Source: Microdochium bolleyi (Eukaryota; Ascomycota; Sordariomycetes; Xylariales; Microdochiaceae). From it: DNA of 64,000 nt. The notes under the pieces were generated by a model. The model did not search any database. It had not been told where the DNA came from and worked only from the letters and a program-made list of their open reading frames with translations. Shown here piece by piece: positions 22,220-33,842 of this stretch. Positions within the stretch are counted from its first letter, which is position 1. Every line of letters begins with the position of its first letter. The position numbers were made by a program, and so were the translations under genes. The stretch covers positions 496,001-560,000 of the forward strand of contig KQ964248.1 in NCBI GenBank assembly GCA_001566295.1. The letters are read 5' to 3'.

Positions 22220-23829
22220 CTACTTCGCCTCTGGCGCATCCTCGATGCCGTTCCAGGATTGTTCCTCGAGGTCTTTCTTGTCATCGACTGGCACGGCCTC
22301 GGTGGACATCATGCGCGATGCTGACGGGGACTGTGACCTGCGCTGACGGCTTGGTGATTGACTGGTCCTGGGTCGCTTCGGGGAACCGTTGCCCGTCGCG
22401 TCGTCGGAGACCTTGCGTTTGTGCTGTCCCTGCTGCTTGTTGTTACTCTGCTGGACTTGCGCGCGTGAGGCTTGCACTGGGCCATCGTCTCTCTTCTTGC
22501 TGTTCCAGTCTGCGAGCATGGCATTGATTTTTGGCGACCATACCGACTCGCCCTCTGCGAGATCTGTGTACTCGAGGCATGTCGGACCACCGACCGTGAA
22601 GTCTCCCTGGGTACTTCTCGCGAGCTCAGCCATCATGGCAGCGGATCCGACCTTGACACCAAGATCATGGCAGAAACTCCGTACATAGAACCCAGAGGTC
22701 ACCTTCATGCGTATCCTGGCAGCAGGCGGACCCTTGTCATCCCAGGGCGGCGGCGTGTTCGGGTCGGGCGAGGGCGGGATGAGGTTGGAGCCCTTGCCGG
22801 GCCTGGGAGACTGCGGCGGCGGGTCACCGAGCGCTCCTGACATCAATGGAACGTTAGACTGAGGCTTCCTTCGCTTGTTGGGCTTATCGTAGATGAGGGC
22901 ATCCACTTTCTCGTCAGCCTTACGCTTGAAGTCCTCGTGGGCCTTGAGTGCCTTGGTCTCCTGCTCCTCCTCCTCAGGGCTGCGCTTCTTGCCCTCGACC
23001 TGCTGCTTGCCAATCTTCCAGACCTGCTCGGCGAAACTGCGCTCGAAGCTGGTGGCCTCGTCCGCGGGCCAGCGGTGGTTGTGCGTGCCGGGCTCATACC
23101 ATTCGAGGAGCTCGAGCTCCACCACCTCGACCTGCCTGGTCGCGATCTCGCGGGGTATCGGCTTTCCCTCCCTGGCGTATTCGTACAAGGGCTTGCCTTC
23201 CATCTTAAGGGCCGAGTACAGAGGGGGCATTTGGTCGAGCTTGCCGCGGAACGAGTTGAGGGCTTCTTCCACCATCGGCTTGGTGATGTGGTCGTAGGCT
23301 GTCTTTTTGAGGACCTTGCCCACGCGATCGTACGTGTCGGTGCTTGCACCGAAGAGCACAACGGTCTCGTATACTTTCTTGCAGTCGAGGAAGCCCTGGA
23401 GGGACTTTGTGCCCTTGCCGACGCCAAGGATGAGCACACCGGTGGCGAGGGGATCGAGGGTGCCGCCGTGGCCCATCTTGACCTGCATGCGGTTCATCTT
23501 CCGGCGCTTCTTCTTTGTGTTGGACTCGGCTTCGCGGGCGCTCTGCATGTCGTCCATGGCGGCTTTGAAGTGGGAAGAAGGGTTGAAGTGGTGCTGGCAG
23601 TCACGGATGACCTGGGCCGAGCTCATGCCAATCGGCTTGTTGATGGCTGTGGTCGCATTGAGGCGAGGTCAGCGACTGAAAGCACAACTGCAGTCACGGA
23701 AAAAGGTCGCCACAAACCAAAGACGCCATCAGTGACGAATTGCTTGGAAGAGGTCGCCATGCTGGCGATTCTTGCGATCTTCGCGACACTGTTGACTACG
23801 GGGCGGGTGAAGAGGCGGGAAACAGCCAT
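22220..23829 (-). CDS. PUS4: tRNA pseudouridine-55 synthase Pus4 (TruB family)
   Basis: It makes pseudouridine 55 in the T-loop of cytosolic and mitochondrial tRNAs. Exons 23829-23718 and 23646-22220 (70-nt intron, GTTTGT...ACAG) give 512 residues; the join makes GVFAINKPIGMSSAQVIRD, the conserved TruB N-terminus. The catalytic Asp is in GHGGTLDPLATGVL (near residue 102). Other family blocks: KVYETVVLFGASTDTYD, MPPLYSALKMEGKPLYEYAR and SGFYVRSFCHDLG. It is longer than yeast Pus4 because of a charged insertion of about 110 residues before SGFYVRSF and a basic Ser/Arg tail (PKRPRTSQSPSRQRRSQS) that looks like a nuclear signal. The first 23 residues (MAVSRLFTRPVVNSVAKIAR...) look like a mitochondrial presequence; a second ATG at 23760 (MATSSK) would give the form without it. 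Divergent from the STRIP gene. Confidence 0.95.
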
Positions 23830-24344
23830 GCCCTGGGGAGCAGGCTGGAGGTTGTTGGGACGGCTACACCTTTCTCGAGCTGCACATGCTTTCAGGGCAC
23901 TCTGAGGGGGAAAGGGAGAAAATAGTCGTCGGCGCAAGTCATGCCTCGCGAGGAGCTGCAATCGAATGCGGGCAACTTTTTTTTCTGGGCCGGCCTCAAA
24001 CTGGCTCCACGGCGGCTCTTTAGCGCCCCCCCAACGCGGCAGACCGCTCCGCGCAACGCGACCCTTGCTGCTGCACCACAATGGAGCTGTCTCCCATGCC
24101 ACCCACCTTGACGTCTTGCCGCCACCTTGCTTTCAACGAACAGCTTCACCCTCGAGCTGCCTGCGTGCCCGCGACCGACTATCCACCACCAGACGACGAA
24201 GACTCGACCTGCGCCTCCCATCGCGGAACCCCCGAGTCCCGAAGCGGCGCGACGCCAGCGACCCTGCAGCCATACTCCCGACCGCTATCGATAATGCTCT
24301 CGTAGCCCTGTCTCACCCCGCCCTCGCCCATCGATGAAGAAAAC
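23830..24344. promoter_or_regulatory. Bidirectional promoter PUS4 / STRIP
   Basis: The 515 bp between the two divergent start codons must hold both promoters and leaders. No clear TATA box was seen. Upstream ATGs exist on the plus strand, including a 74-codon ORF at 24081-24305 and the minimal uORF at 24334. Confidence 0.6.
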
Positions 24345-24348
24345 ATGA
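24334..24348 (+). promoter_or_regulatory. Minimal uORF overlapping the STRIP start codon
   Basis: ATG AAG AAA ACA TGA: a four-codon ORF whose stop shares the ATGA tetranucleotide (24345-24348) with the main start. This layout allows termination-coupled reinitiation or lowers main-frame initiation. That the transcript includes it is inferred from its closeness to the start. Confidence 0.5.
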
Positions 24349-27300
24349 ACTCGCTCTGGCCGTCCAAGGCCGCTCCCGACGGAGCAGACCCCTCCAATGC
24401 CGCGATCAAGGCACCAGACGATGTCATTGACAACAGCATCGCCGACGTCGGCCCGAGTGCCGGCGCAGGCACTGGCATCGAGGCAACCCCCGAGGCTGAC
24501 GGCACCCAGCCCGCACCACCAGCAAGCGCTGTGACGCGCCCTTCCCTGCTGCGGGACCAGACGCCGGCGAACCCGCCCGGAGCGCTGAAGCAGCAAACAC
24601 CTAACCAGCCACCCGACTCGCTCTCTTTGGCTCAGCTCCGACGGCTCGTCTCTGAGCTACCGCGGTCCGAAACGGCCGCTTACGACTTTGAGTACACAGA
24701 CACCGGGCCTCACACGGAGGAGATAGATGAGTGGTTCCAGTACCAGCTGAGGCAATGGATGCGCCTCGATGCCGCTCAGAAAGACTTCGAGTCAAATTGG
24801 GACGATGAGATCAGCGCCAACTACGACGAAGTGACCTGGGAGGAGGCCACACCAGAGCTCAGAGTGCAGTACATTAGGGGACTCCTGGTGGCTGCACAGT
24901 CCCCCGTTAATGCCACTCGCGCGCAAGGTGTCGAGCGTATACTTTACATTGTTCTTGGGAGGTGGTCGGAAACGGCGCGGTCCCCAACGGGCGACAAGTC
25001 GAAATTACGAAGTGTTGCCTCAGAAGGTCAGCTAGCTGCCATCAGGTCCGGTGTAGAAGTTGTTCATGAGGCCGGTGGTATCCCTGTGATATGGAAGGCT
25101 CTGCAAGCCGCTGTTGCTGCGATATGGTGAGTCGAGTCTGTGGATGGTTGTGTGCTGTGCCATGGCATGCACCGGACGCAGCAGCTAATCGTGCCATTTC
25201 CAGGGCTGACGAGCCGCATCGACCACAACAACCGAACGCTGTCCAAGAGGCGCAGGATTTGCTCATGAATCTGATGACAATCATCTATATCTGTATCCAA
25301 GAAGCGGTCAACGACCGGGAGGAGATGGAGGAGGTAGCTGACGCCTTATGTAAGTGGTCAGCCCCTGGCCATGTCAGTAGTTCCCGACTAATGTTTATGC
25401 TAGTGAGTCTGGAGCCAAGCATCGCAACCTATATGGTTGGAGTATCTGCCAAGTTGCGGTGGCAGGAAGGACCCTCACTACCCATCACACAGGTCAGTCT
25501 AGAGCCAGAATCCGAGAAGCTACGCTCACTAACCCTGTCCAGACATTACTCCTGACGTGGAAGTCTATCCTCCTCGTGTTTGGCGGAACCGATGAGATTG
25601 AGGCTGCCAAACTTGCGCTCAAGGAGACGGCAGACAACAAAGAAAAAGACCTCATCATGGCCTCGCCATTGGACTACCACGTGTTCCGGCAAGAGATCAC
25701 CTCCAAATATCCTTCATATGTGCCACCTCAACCACCGATACCGCTCGAAGCAGACAACAGCTCGCTGCTGCCTCATCTGAGGAATCACCCAACACGAGAC
25801 AATGGCTCAAATGGTATAATACCCGCGCCGCCAGGCTCTCAGACCGGAGGCGCGTCCATCCTCCATCAACCCGTCCATATCGCAACTCCGGCACCTTCCC
25901 CTCCCCCTTCTCCGGCTGGTGGTGGTAAAGGCGGTAAGAAGCAAAACTACCAGACCAACCAGAACTTCCCCTTCATGTACCCCCCATTGGATGCGACAAG
26001 CAACAGTGCAGGTGGCAAAGGCGGGGCTGGACTCCAGGAGCTCCTTGTTGGCCGCAAGTGGGAGGGCAGTGACGTTCCAGCGTCAGTGCTGGAAGCTGGT
26101 GAGCTCTTCTCGAGGCGGGTCAGGATGACTCGAGCTACACGGCAGCTCTGGGAAGAGCGCGAGAAGTTCCTCAAGTTTGAGAGAGGTTGGGACACCTCCT
26201 ACGATGACATAGACGCCTTGGACCTGGACGCGCTTGAGGTGGATGATGAGCTTGATGACGACAAGCTATTGGAAGCGATCGAGACGCGGAGAAGAAAAGC
26301 GCAAGCCGTTGAGATCGACTTTGGGCCAGATCCCAACCTTGACGACAGAATCAAGCAGCGGCTACAGACCATCGAGACTTTCTATGTAAGTGCAGTCTGC
26401 TCGAACAGTGTAGTTCCGACCTCTAACACGACTTGGCACAGGAAACGACACTGCCGCACCTGCAATCGATGATCATAGTTCTCATGAAGGGCGTGCTGAA
26501 CCATGTCACTGCTTGCATCGCCCCCGCTAATGGCCAGCAGCATCCCGGCATGCCCGGACCTAACGGTCGCGTTAATGGCGGACCTGGTCCCAATCGGCTT
26601 CATGACATGGGCGCAGGTATGAACGGGGCACAAAACGGCGACTACCACGAGACTTCGTCCTTGGAGGACCTCGACAGTATTCGCGCAAGAGAAATCGAGT
26701 CGAAAGCTGCTACTGGCATTATCCTTCTGCTGCTCAAGTGGCTCAAGATTTCACGTACGATTTCCCTTCACGCGATCAGCTTCCACAAGTGACGGCAGCA
26801 CTAACACTCCTCGGCAGACGTCCTGAAGTTTGAATATGTCACGCAATTGCTCCTCGACTCCAACTACCTGCCACTGGTGCTCAAGCTATTTGCGCACCAG
26901 GACGTGCAACAGGTGGTCGATAGCAAGACGGACCGCCTTGAGCACAGGTAAGTCTAATCTATGCGTATTGGCCTTGTCCACATTGCTGACCGTGGCCAGC
27001 TTCTTCCACTTCTGCAACTCTCGCGCGTTTCCGGGCGACCGTTTGCTCGTGGAGCCCACCGAGATAGATGGGCTCGACGACGACAGCGAAGACGACGCAG
27101 CTCCTCCTCCGATTAGACGGCGGAAATCGCCAACGAGACCTTCCGCTGAAGCAGTGCCTCTGCCAGAAGGCCCGAAACGACAAGACGGCCAGGCAAACGC
27201 TCGTCCGGAAGTGGACGAGCTGGGTTACCCGATCAATCCGCTGCCAAAGGAGCCCATCACGGACTTTTCGCGGCGGAACTTCTTCTCCCTGATCAACTAC

Positions 27301-27783
27301 CTGCGCATTATGCAGAAGATCTGCAAGAACAAGGCGCACCGGAACCTCCTCCTCGTGCAGTACAAGTCATCCAACATTATCCGCAAGTCCCTCAAGATAC
27401 CCCAGCACGAGCTGCGCCTCTACACGCTCAAGCTGTTCAAGAACCAGGTCCCCTACTGCGGTCGCAAGTGGCGCCAGAGCAATATGCGTGTCATCACGGC
27501 TGTGTACTTGCACTGCCGCCCGGAGCTCCGCGACGAGTGGCTCGCGGGCAGCGATGTCGACGCCGAGGTCGAGGAGGCCCTGCCGCTCGAGCAGGCCCTG
27601 CGCAGCCTGACGCACTGGTTCAACGTGAGACGCTACCCGGACCAGATGGCAATAGACATCCGCGAGGCGCTCCGCGAGGAGCAGGACTTCTTCAAGCGCG
27701 AGCTCGACAAGCTCGACTGGGGCGAGGTCCCCATGGACGGCGGTAGCGAATGGGAGCAGGCCGGAGGGATGGGTGGGTGGTGA
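24345..27783 (+). CDS. FAR11: STRIP / Far11 (HAM-2) subunit of the STRIPAK complex
   Basis: Striatin-interacting protein: a scaffold of the STRIPAK phosphatase-kinase complex at the nuclear envelope and ER, required for hyphal fusion and fruiting in Sordariomycetes (HAM-2 in Neurospora, PRO22 in Sordaria). Seven exons: 24345-25126, 25204-25349, 25404-25492, 25543-26385, 26442-26754, 26818-26947, 27000-27783, giving 1028 residues; every junction keeps frame (e.g. AAIW-ADEPH, KIS-HVLKFEYVTQLL). N1221-type segment: DTGPHTEEIDEWFQYQLRQW, then ARAQGVERILYIVLGRWSE-like helices. The second half has the DUF3402-type region: LLLDSNYLPLVLKLFAHQD, FFHFCNS, RRNFFSLINYLRIMQKICKN, HRNLLLVQYKSSNIIRKSLK, LKLFKNQVPYCGRKWRQSNM and VYLHCRPELRDEWLAG. 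Pro-rich and acidic linkers separate them. Family assignment is secure. Confidence 0.95.
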
Positions 27784-30700
27784 AGCTCGGCCGGGAGGTA
27801 TGTGCGCCCACGCTGCACAGATGAGGTTGGAGAAGCATGACAATTGCACTTTATCACGTCATGGGGGGAAGTGTCTGGCATTGCAGTGTGTGGCTGAGAG
27901 CATCGGCATAAGGTATGAAGCCATGAAACAGCGCTATAGAAGGCGAATGAGAAACAACGAACAGACTTAACGTTTTCACTGCTACCGCCATCGTCCAAAA
28001 AGTAAAACCCTTGAACAGCGCCTTTGCATGAACATCGAAGCGCTTTTCTGCCCCTGTTGCCATCTCGCGGAGGGTTTCACTGCTAGGCGTGCCGTGCGAA
28101 AGAATGACCAACCACGACCGTCGTGAGCATCACCACCACCACTGTCGGAAACACTAGCTTTTGCATGGTCTCCCCGAAGGGCCAAAGCTTGTCCGCCTTG
28201 TTGTTGTTACATTCAATAAACATGCATACTGACCGGACTTGGGGGTATGGTTTCCGACTGGTCGGGACTTTTCTCTCGTGATCAATCAGCCCGTGCCAAC
28301 TACGAGGCTGAGTCTTGGACCCGCACCTTTTTCCCCATGTTTCACGTAGAGAGGGTTGATCTGTCGAAACACACGCACACAGAGGGGCATGAAAAAAGGT
28401 GAGGGGATGTTCTCGTCCTTTTTCGAAGCTTGGATGTTTGCCTGCCGATCGATTTCGGCGTGCGGGACATTTCCAGATGCTCTACACGAGACACTGGCGT
28501 CCTTGGGTTGTCGACATTTGGTTGATCAGCCCATCGCAGCATGGAATGAGGGGCTGGGTGTGTTAAGTGGTTACCGCGGTGGTGGAGAGAGACGGTTCGG
28601 CATGACCCGGCGGGGATTTTCAGGCGTTTGGGATAGAGCGACTGTTAGGGCAGAGTCGTTTCTGGCGTGGAAACGGCATGATATCTGCGGCGGATGGTGT
28701 GGTGTTCTGGAAGGTTGGGGATGTCGGGCAGTGCTGAGACGATAATGCTCGATCTTGTGGCAGCAGTGAATGAGACGAACTTAGGCACAATCGCTGGCCT
28801 GCGGAGCCGAAGAGATGCCGCCATGGTCTAGAGGGCAGTGCTGCACATCCCACCGTCACGTCTCCATGGTTTGGGTTGCATCCAAAAGTCATGGGCAAGT
28901 GCAGCCAGTTTCTCGATCACGTTGGGCATCAGCGGCACCCGCCCATGATCGTGGTATCGATGTCCTCCAAGTCTATGCGGATGTAGTAGGTAGATCCGGC
29001 GAAGTTTGGGTATGGTCCTTAGAGGCAAGTTGAACACAACTGATGATCAGAATCAGTTACCCCACTGCTCCATGACCTTGAGTTCCACATCACGTCACAC
29101 AAAGGAGGTTCAAGTCAGCAGCAAGGGCTGTTTGGCAGTGGGTAGCATCGTTCCCGTTAGACCGGCCACAGAAGGAAAGCGAGACTTGCTGGACCCGGGG
29201 CATTGAGACAGGACATGCTCCCCAGTCGGTCGGTTTTCGGGCAGGCTCATGATGATCTTCCATTTCCCCGTCGTCGCCTCGCTGCCGGGGAAGTGACTCG
29301 GGTAACTTCTTATCTTGCCGGCAACCGTGACAGCCATGCCTCCCTACACCTTCTTCCGACAAGCGGCGAGGGTTTCATCCCAAGGCACCGCCCCCTCTCT
29401 CTTCTAGTCCGTCTGAAGCCATCTCTTTCTCCAGCCCAGCCTGGCCCCCTCTGGACCAGGGCTTCTTGGTATCATGCATGCATGCACTTCCCGTACCCTG
29501 ATCACCTCATTCCCGCGGCCTGCCTATCGCTGTCCCGCATGAAGGTTTATATCACCTTGTCATACCTACCCAGAGATACGGTAGGCATGTCGGTAGCCTC
29601 CGGAGGTGGACTTCCCAGGCATTTCCCGCCTGAAACCCGTCGGTTGGGGAGCGGGCGAGGTGGTGGCACTTTGGGACATGGCTCGGCAAGCACGCGAACT
29701 ATCCAGGCCCTGGTCTGGACACGTGCGTGGTGCAATGTCACATCCCCGGGTTTTCCGGAGACGGATAGATTACGATAAAGCAGACCTGCGTGCAATCAGT
29801 TACTCACTCTGGGTATTTGCCGTTCTCACAACGCCTTTATGTGGTGTAGAGCTACATCACCACTTTTTGTGGGTCACATTGCATACCAAGGCTCACCAAG
29901 TGGAATTCGCTCTTGTGAAAGCAATGCAGTCCTGATTATATCAAGGGACCGCCTTGACTATATGATTTGTGACAGGTAGCTGACTGAGCCACCCCCGGCC
30001 GCTTCCGAAACACGTGGCGGCCGGCCCAGGCCACCCGACACGGGAAGGGATCACATCCCCACCCCCTTCGGTAGTAGTTCAGGCACATATAGGCGACTGA
30101 GAACTGATATCATAGGAGAGAGACCGAGAGAGGGAGAGAGAGAGAGATGCATTCCATGGTTCCACACAATCAGACAAAAATGATTAAGAGGCGCTGCTAT
30201 CATATGCGTTGCGCGATATCACGACCATCCGGCAGGATTCCGCGTAATTGCCTTAGTAAAGGTAGATGCCGGTACATGACTAGGGCAACGCACCGGGAGA
30301 GGACCACTCCGGAGCCAGTCCCGAGGACGAGCCGAGATGTCGACGCGTTTTCCGTGACCCGGATGCGTCTGATGTGACCTAGAGGTTCCTATCATCGAGT
30401 AGGAAATCCCTGTGTGGCCTTCTCCCAGCACTGGGAGGGCGAGGTAAGCTCGTCTGTGGAGTGACATCGACACCTGGATCTGATCCTCCTCACGGCCAGA
30501 ACTTCCTTCACGAATGGACGCTCCTGTGATTGACATGTGGAAGCCCGAGCAAACCATCACATTTGTCCAGACTCTGTCTATCAACGCCGCTAGCCAGCAC
30601 AGCCACCGCCTAGAGAAAGTCCATCCTGCCATGCCACATGGAGGTGGTGGTGGTGACTTGAACCTTCGCCTGCCATGCCGAACCTGTGACATCGCGTTGT

Positions 30701-31683
30701 GCCCCCCCCCCCTCTTGGGAGTTTCAGCCTCCCAAGGACAGACGGAGCAGCTCTCCACCACACCTCGACATCCCTCTTGCTTTCGTCCCCCCCCCCTCAC
30801 TTACTGTCACAACTCATTCGCTAGGTTACCCCGTCCCTCTCTTAACAAGTCCCTGTGGCATCCCATCTCATCATGTTCGTCTCAACTTCATGCCCCCCCG
30901 TCCCTCCCGCCCACTGCCGACTTTCATTCATTCAGCAGCAACCCCTTTTGGCCAGCGACAAAAAAGAGTTCGTCTCATGAATATATCCATCCGAACCTTT
31001 CCACAGAGTGAACACAGCCCGCCAAAAAGCCGAAACCACACAGGGACACATTCCAATAGTTGTTCCTCACTTGTGATAAAGGGGCTCGTCCGGTCTCATT
31101 TTTTCTTCAGAGAGTGTAAGAATCTCATGACTCGGAGGACCGGCCTCGTCTCGCGCTTGATCATGCAAAAATGTTGGTGCTCGTGGGTTCGTGTTCCCCC
31201 AATAGGCGCTGGGTCTTTGGGTGAATGAGTCGTGGGAGAGAGAAAATCAAGTTCAATCACAAACGCTTCCCAAGAATGTGAATTATGCGACAGTAGCTTC
31301 ATTTTTTTAAGTCTGGATATCTCTATACGCAACCTCAACTCCTTCTCAACATTACTGGTTACAGTAAGGACAGCATGGATATATATCGTGGATCTTGCCT
31401 CCATTTACAAGACAAGCGCCATGCCTTATGTAAAGTGCGCCGCGTATGACTCATAACACATGGATGGCAGACGAGCCAACCCCGATCAATCAACACAAAA
31501 AGGTCACCATTGTTGACACTCCAACTCCTTGAGGGGCCATGTATGTAGCACAGCATGAGGGAAAAAGGGGGTAGTTCATATTTCGCAACAGCAACGTAAG
31601 GGAAGTACAGTAGATATAAGAAGATGTAGAAAAGAAAGTGTCATGTGTGCGCTTGCACGGCTCAGGGGGGAGGGGGGCACCGC
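27784..31683. other. Intergenic, 3.9 kb
   Basis: Between the 3' ends of STRIP (+) and the seven-helix gene (-), so two 3' UTRs plus unassigned sequence. ORFs of 129 codons (28356-28745, +), 191 codons (29203-29778, +) and 193 codons (30219-30800, -) have no recognisable features. A GA repeat lies at 30115-30147, with a CACATATAG TATA-like element just upstream. Two C runs of 10-11 nt occur at 30702-30712 and 30787-30796. Confidence 0.55.
30115..30147. repeat. GA-rich microsatellite
   Basis: An imperfect (GA)n tract on the plus strand, ending at an ATG that opens only a 76-codon ORF without recognisable features. Confidence 0.75.
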
Positions 31684-33842
31684 TCAGATCCAGGCGTTGC
31701 CCGGCCCTCGTAGCTCTGACGATCCGTCCCTGACGCGCAGCGGTGCCGGGATAGCCGTCTCCTCCATGGGCGAGGGTCCCCGCCGGGGCAGGTTGAAGCC
31801 CACCCCGCGCGGGCTGACCGTCTTTGTTGGGCTGATTGCAGGCACAAGGGGCAGAGCCTTGTTGGTGTCGGTGGCGGTGCTGTACCGGTCCAGATCCTGG
31901 TCGTGTTGCCGCGGACTGAAGGGGATGCCGCTAGTGTTACCGCTGCTCGCCATCGAGGGCATGGCGGGCATGGCAGCGACCGCGGCAAGGAGTGCTCCGG
32001 CCCCGGCTGCAGAGGATTCTGTGGTCTGTCGGTTGACCGCGATGGCGCGCATGTCATCGACGTTGGAGATGCGTAGGCCGATCCGCACAGTGGCGGATGA
32101 GGCCAAAGACGAGCCCCGGCGGTGGTTCTTCATCTTTGGTGGGGGTTGGAGGAAATCGTAGCCGGCGCCGGGTGATGTCGGGGATACGAGAGCACTCTCC
32201 TGGTTCGGGTTATATGTTGTCGAGGGGAGCAGGAGACCGCCGAACGACTGCACACTCTCTTGCCTGTTGGAAGGGAACACGGAGTATGCTGTGGACTGGT
32301 GCCGTGCGGAACCGTCGGATGCGTTCCTCTCGTGCACTATAGTAGGCAGCGCCTTCTGCTCTTGTTGAGGCACGATGTATGTTGTTGGGGCTAGTGTGCC
32401 GCCAGTCATGGCCATTGGAGGTGGCTGCACATTCTGCATTGATGCGGTCGTGTCTGGTCTCAAGTTGGCATCAGCGTAGGTGGCGGCTGTTCCGCCGAAG
32501 CCAGCTGGGCCCTTCTTCAGGCTGTCGACGCTCTCGGAACTCTCAAGCCATTTCATGTTCGAGACGTTGGGCACTGGCTGCTTTAGGTGCCCATTAAAGT
32601 CAAGCTGCTGTGGCGACCGGGGTTGGATCTTGTAGATCTGGTCATCGAGGTCGACGAAGCGGTGGCCGCGCGGGCTGATTGTCGCGAGGCTGCCGCGACG
32701 GAGGAATAGATAAAGAGCACCATTGAGGACTCCCGAGAGATTGGCCACGACCATGACAATCATGGCTAGTGTGTTGCCAGGCTCCATCTGGGCTGACGAG
32801 CCGAACACAATATTGAAGAAGAATGGAATCATGAGAGCCTTGGGATAATGTCAGCGGCAAGACTCAATGCTGGCGCAGCCTAGGGGGGAAGCACTTACGT
32901 TCGAAACAGCTCCTAAAGCAAGGAAGTACACCAGCCGGGAACCCTCGATTCGCTGGTCGTTCTCGATAAGCAGGTGAGTCGACAGTTGCCGGAACAGGAT
33001 GATGGCTGACACGGCCAGAACGACGGTAGCCGTGGTGAGAATGACAAAAGCCCCAACAGCCCACCTGGCAATGAACCACGGGAGCGATGCGAAGCAAATT
33101 GGCTGAGCGGGGACGATGATAGCGACGCTACCGGTGCCAATGGTCATGACCAGGATGAGAAGTCCGCACTTGAGCGCAGCGAACCTGCCCTTTGGTCTAA
33201 AGTTGGACGATCGTAAAGAGCGGCCCGCGGCCTCGACCCCTAAGACCATCTGAATGTATGGGACGATGAACCAAGCTGCTAGCTGTTAGCCAGGCGGACT
33301 CGCAGATGCGAATGGGCGGCGTTTGTGACTTACCCAGCCATACCACGCCGGATAATTCGGGACATCTCGCTGCCAGATAGACACCGTTCAAGCCTTGGCC
33401 TTGTGCCACGCCGAACATGATTGCTTGCACCATAATGCCAATTGAAAGGACGAAAGGGTATAACTCTGGCCCGCGGACGCAGTTGAGCACGGCGATTCTG
33501 TTCTTGTCAGCACATCACTTCTCATGAGCGTGGCATGTGGTCAAGCCTCCTCTACCGGACTCACTTTGGATCTAAGGCCTCCCTCCTACGCGCAGCCGCC
33601 ATGTAGCAGTGGACGAGAATGCCAATTACCACAATAAAGCCCGCAACGCCATTGAATGCGGCCAGGATGATTGTCGACTGCCGTACTGACTTGGCCGCGA
33701 GGAATTTGAACTCGTTGATGACGGTGAGCGTCGAGTTTGTCTGGAGCATCTGCTGGGTCATGTTGACAGGCAGGCCGGCCTGGGCACCATTCGGCATGGT
33801 GTAGAAGCCGTTCTCGCCATTGTAGCCCGGGATGCCGCTCAT
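31684..33842 (-). CDS. Seven-helix, GPCR-like fungal membrane protein
   Basis: Exons 33842-33565, 33497-33334, 33275-32899 and 32838-31684 (introns 67, 58 and 60 nt) give 657 residues. Joins read ALDPK-IAVLNC, VVWL-AWFIVP and GAVSN-ALMIPFF. A short N-terminus with an N-glycosylation sequon (MLQTNSTLT) precedes seven hydrophobic spans: IILAAFNGVAGFIVVIGILV; YPFVLSIGIMVQAIMFGVA; VVWLAWFIVPYIQMVLGV; ALKCGLLILVMTIGTGSVAI; WAVGAFVILTTATVVLAVSA; RLVYFLALGAVSNALMIPFF; and NTLAMIVMVVANLSGVLNGA. A disordered cytoplasmic tail of about 340 residues, rich in Ser, Pro and Gln, follows. The topology is that of a G-protein-coupled receptor, but I do not recognise the class and see no CFEM, PTH11 or pheromone-receptor signature. 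Ligand and signalling are unknown. The start at 33842 is the first ATG of the open exon. Confidence 0.85.

Noticed and set aside
22937..23905. 322-codon plus-strand ORF
   Set aside because: Antisense to PUS4, whose minus-strand frame has TruB motifs.
29203..29778. 191-codon plus-strand ORF
   Set aside because: Overlaps several other ORFs on both strands and has no domain, signal peptide or coding-like composition.
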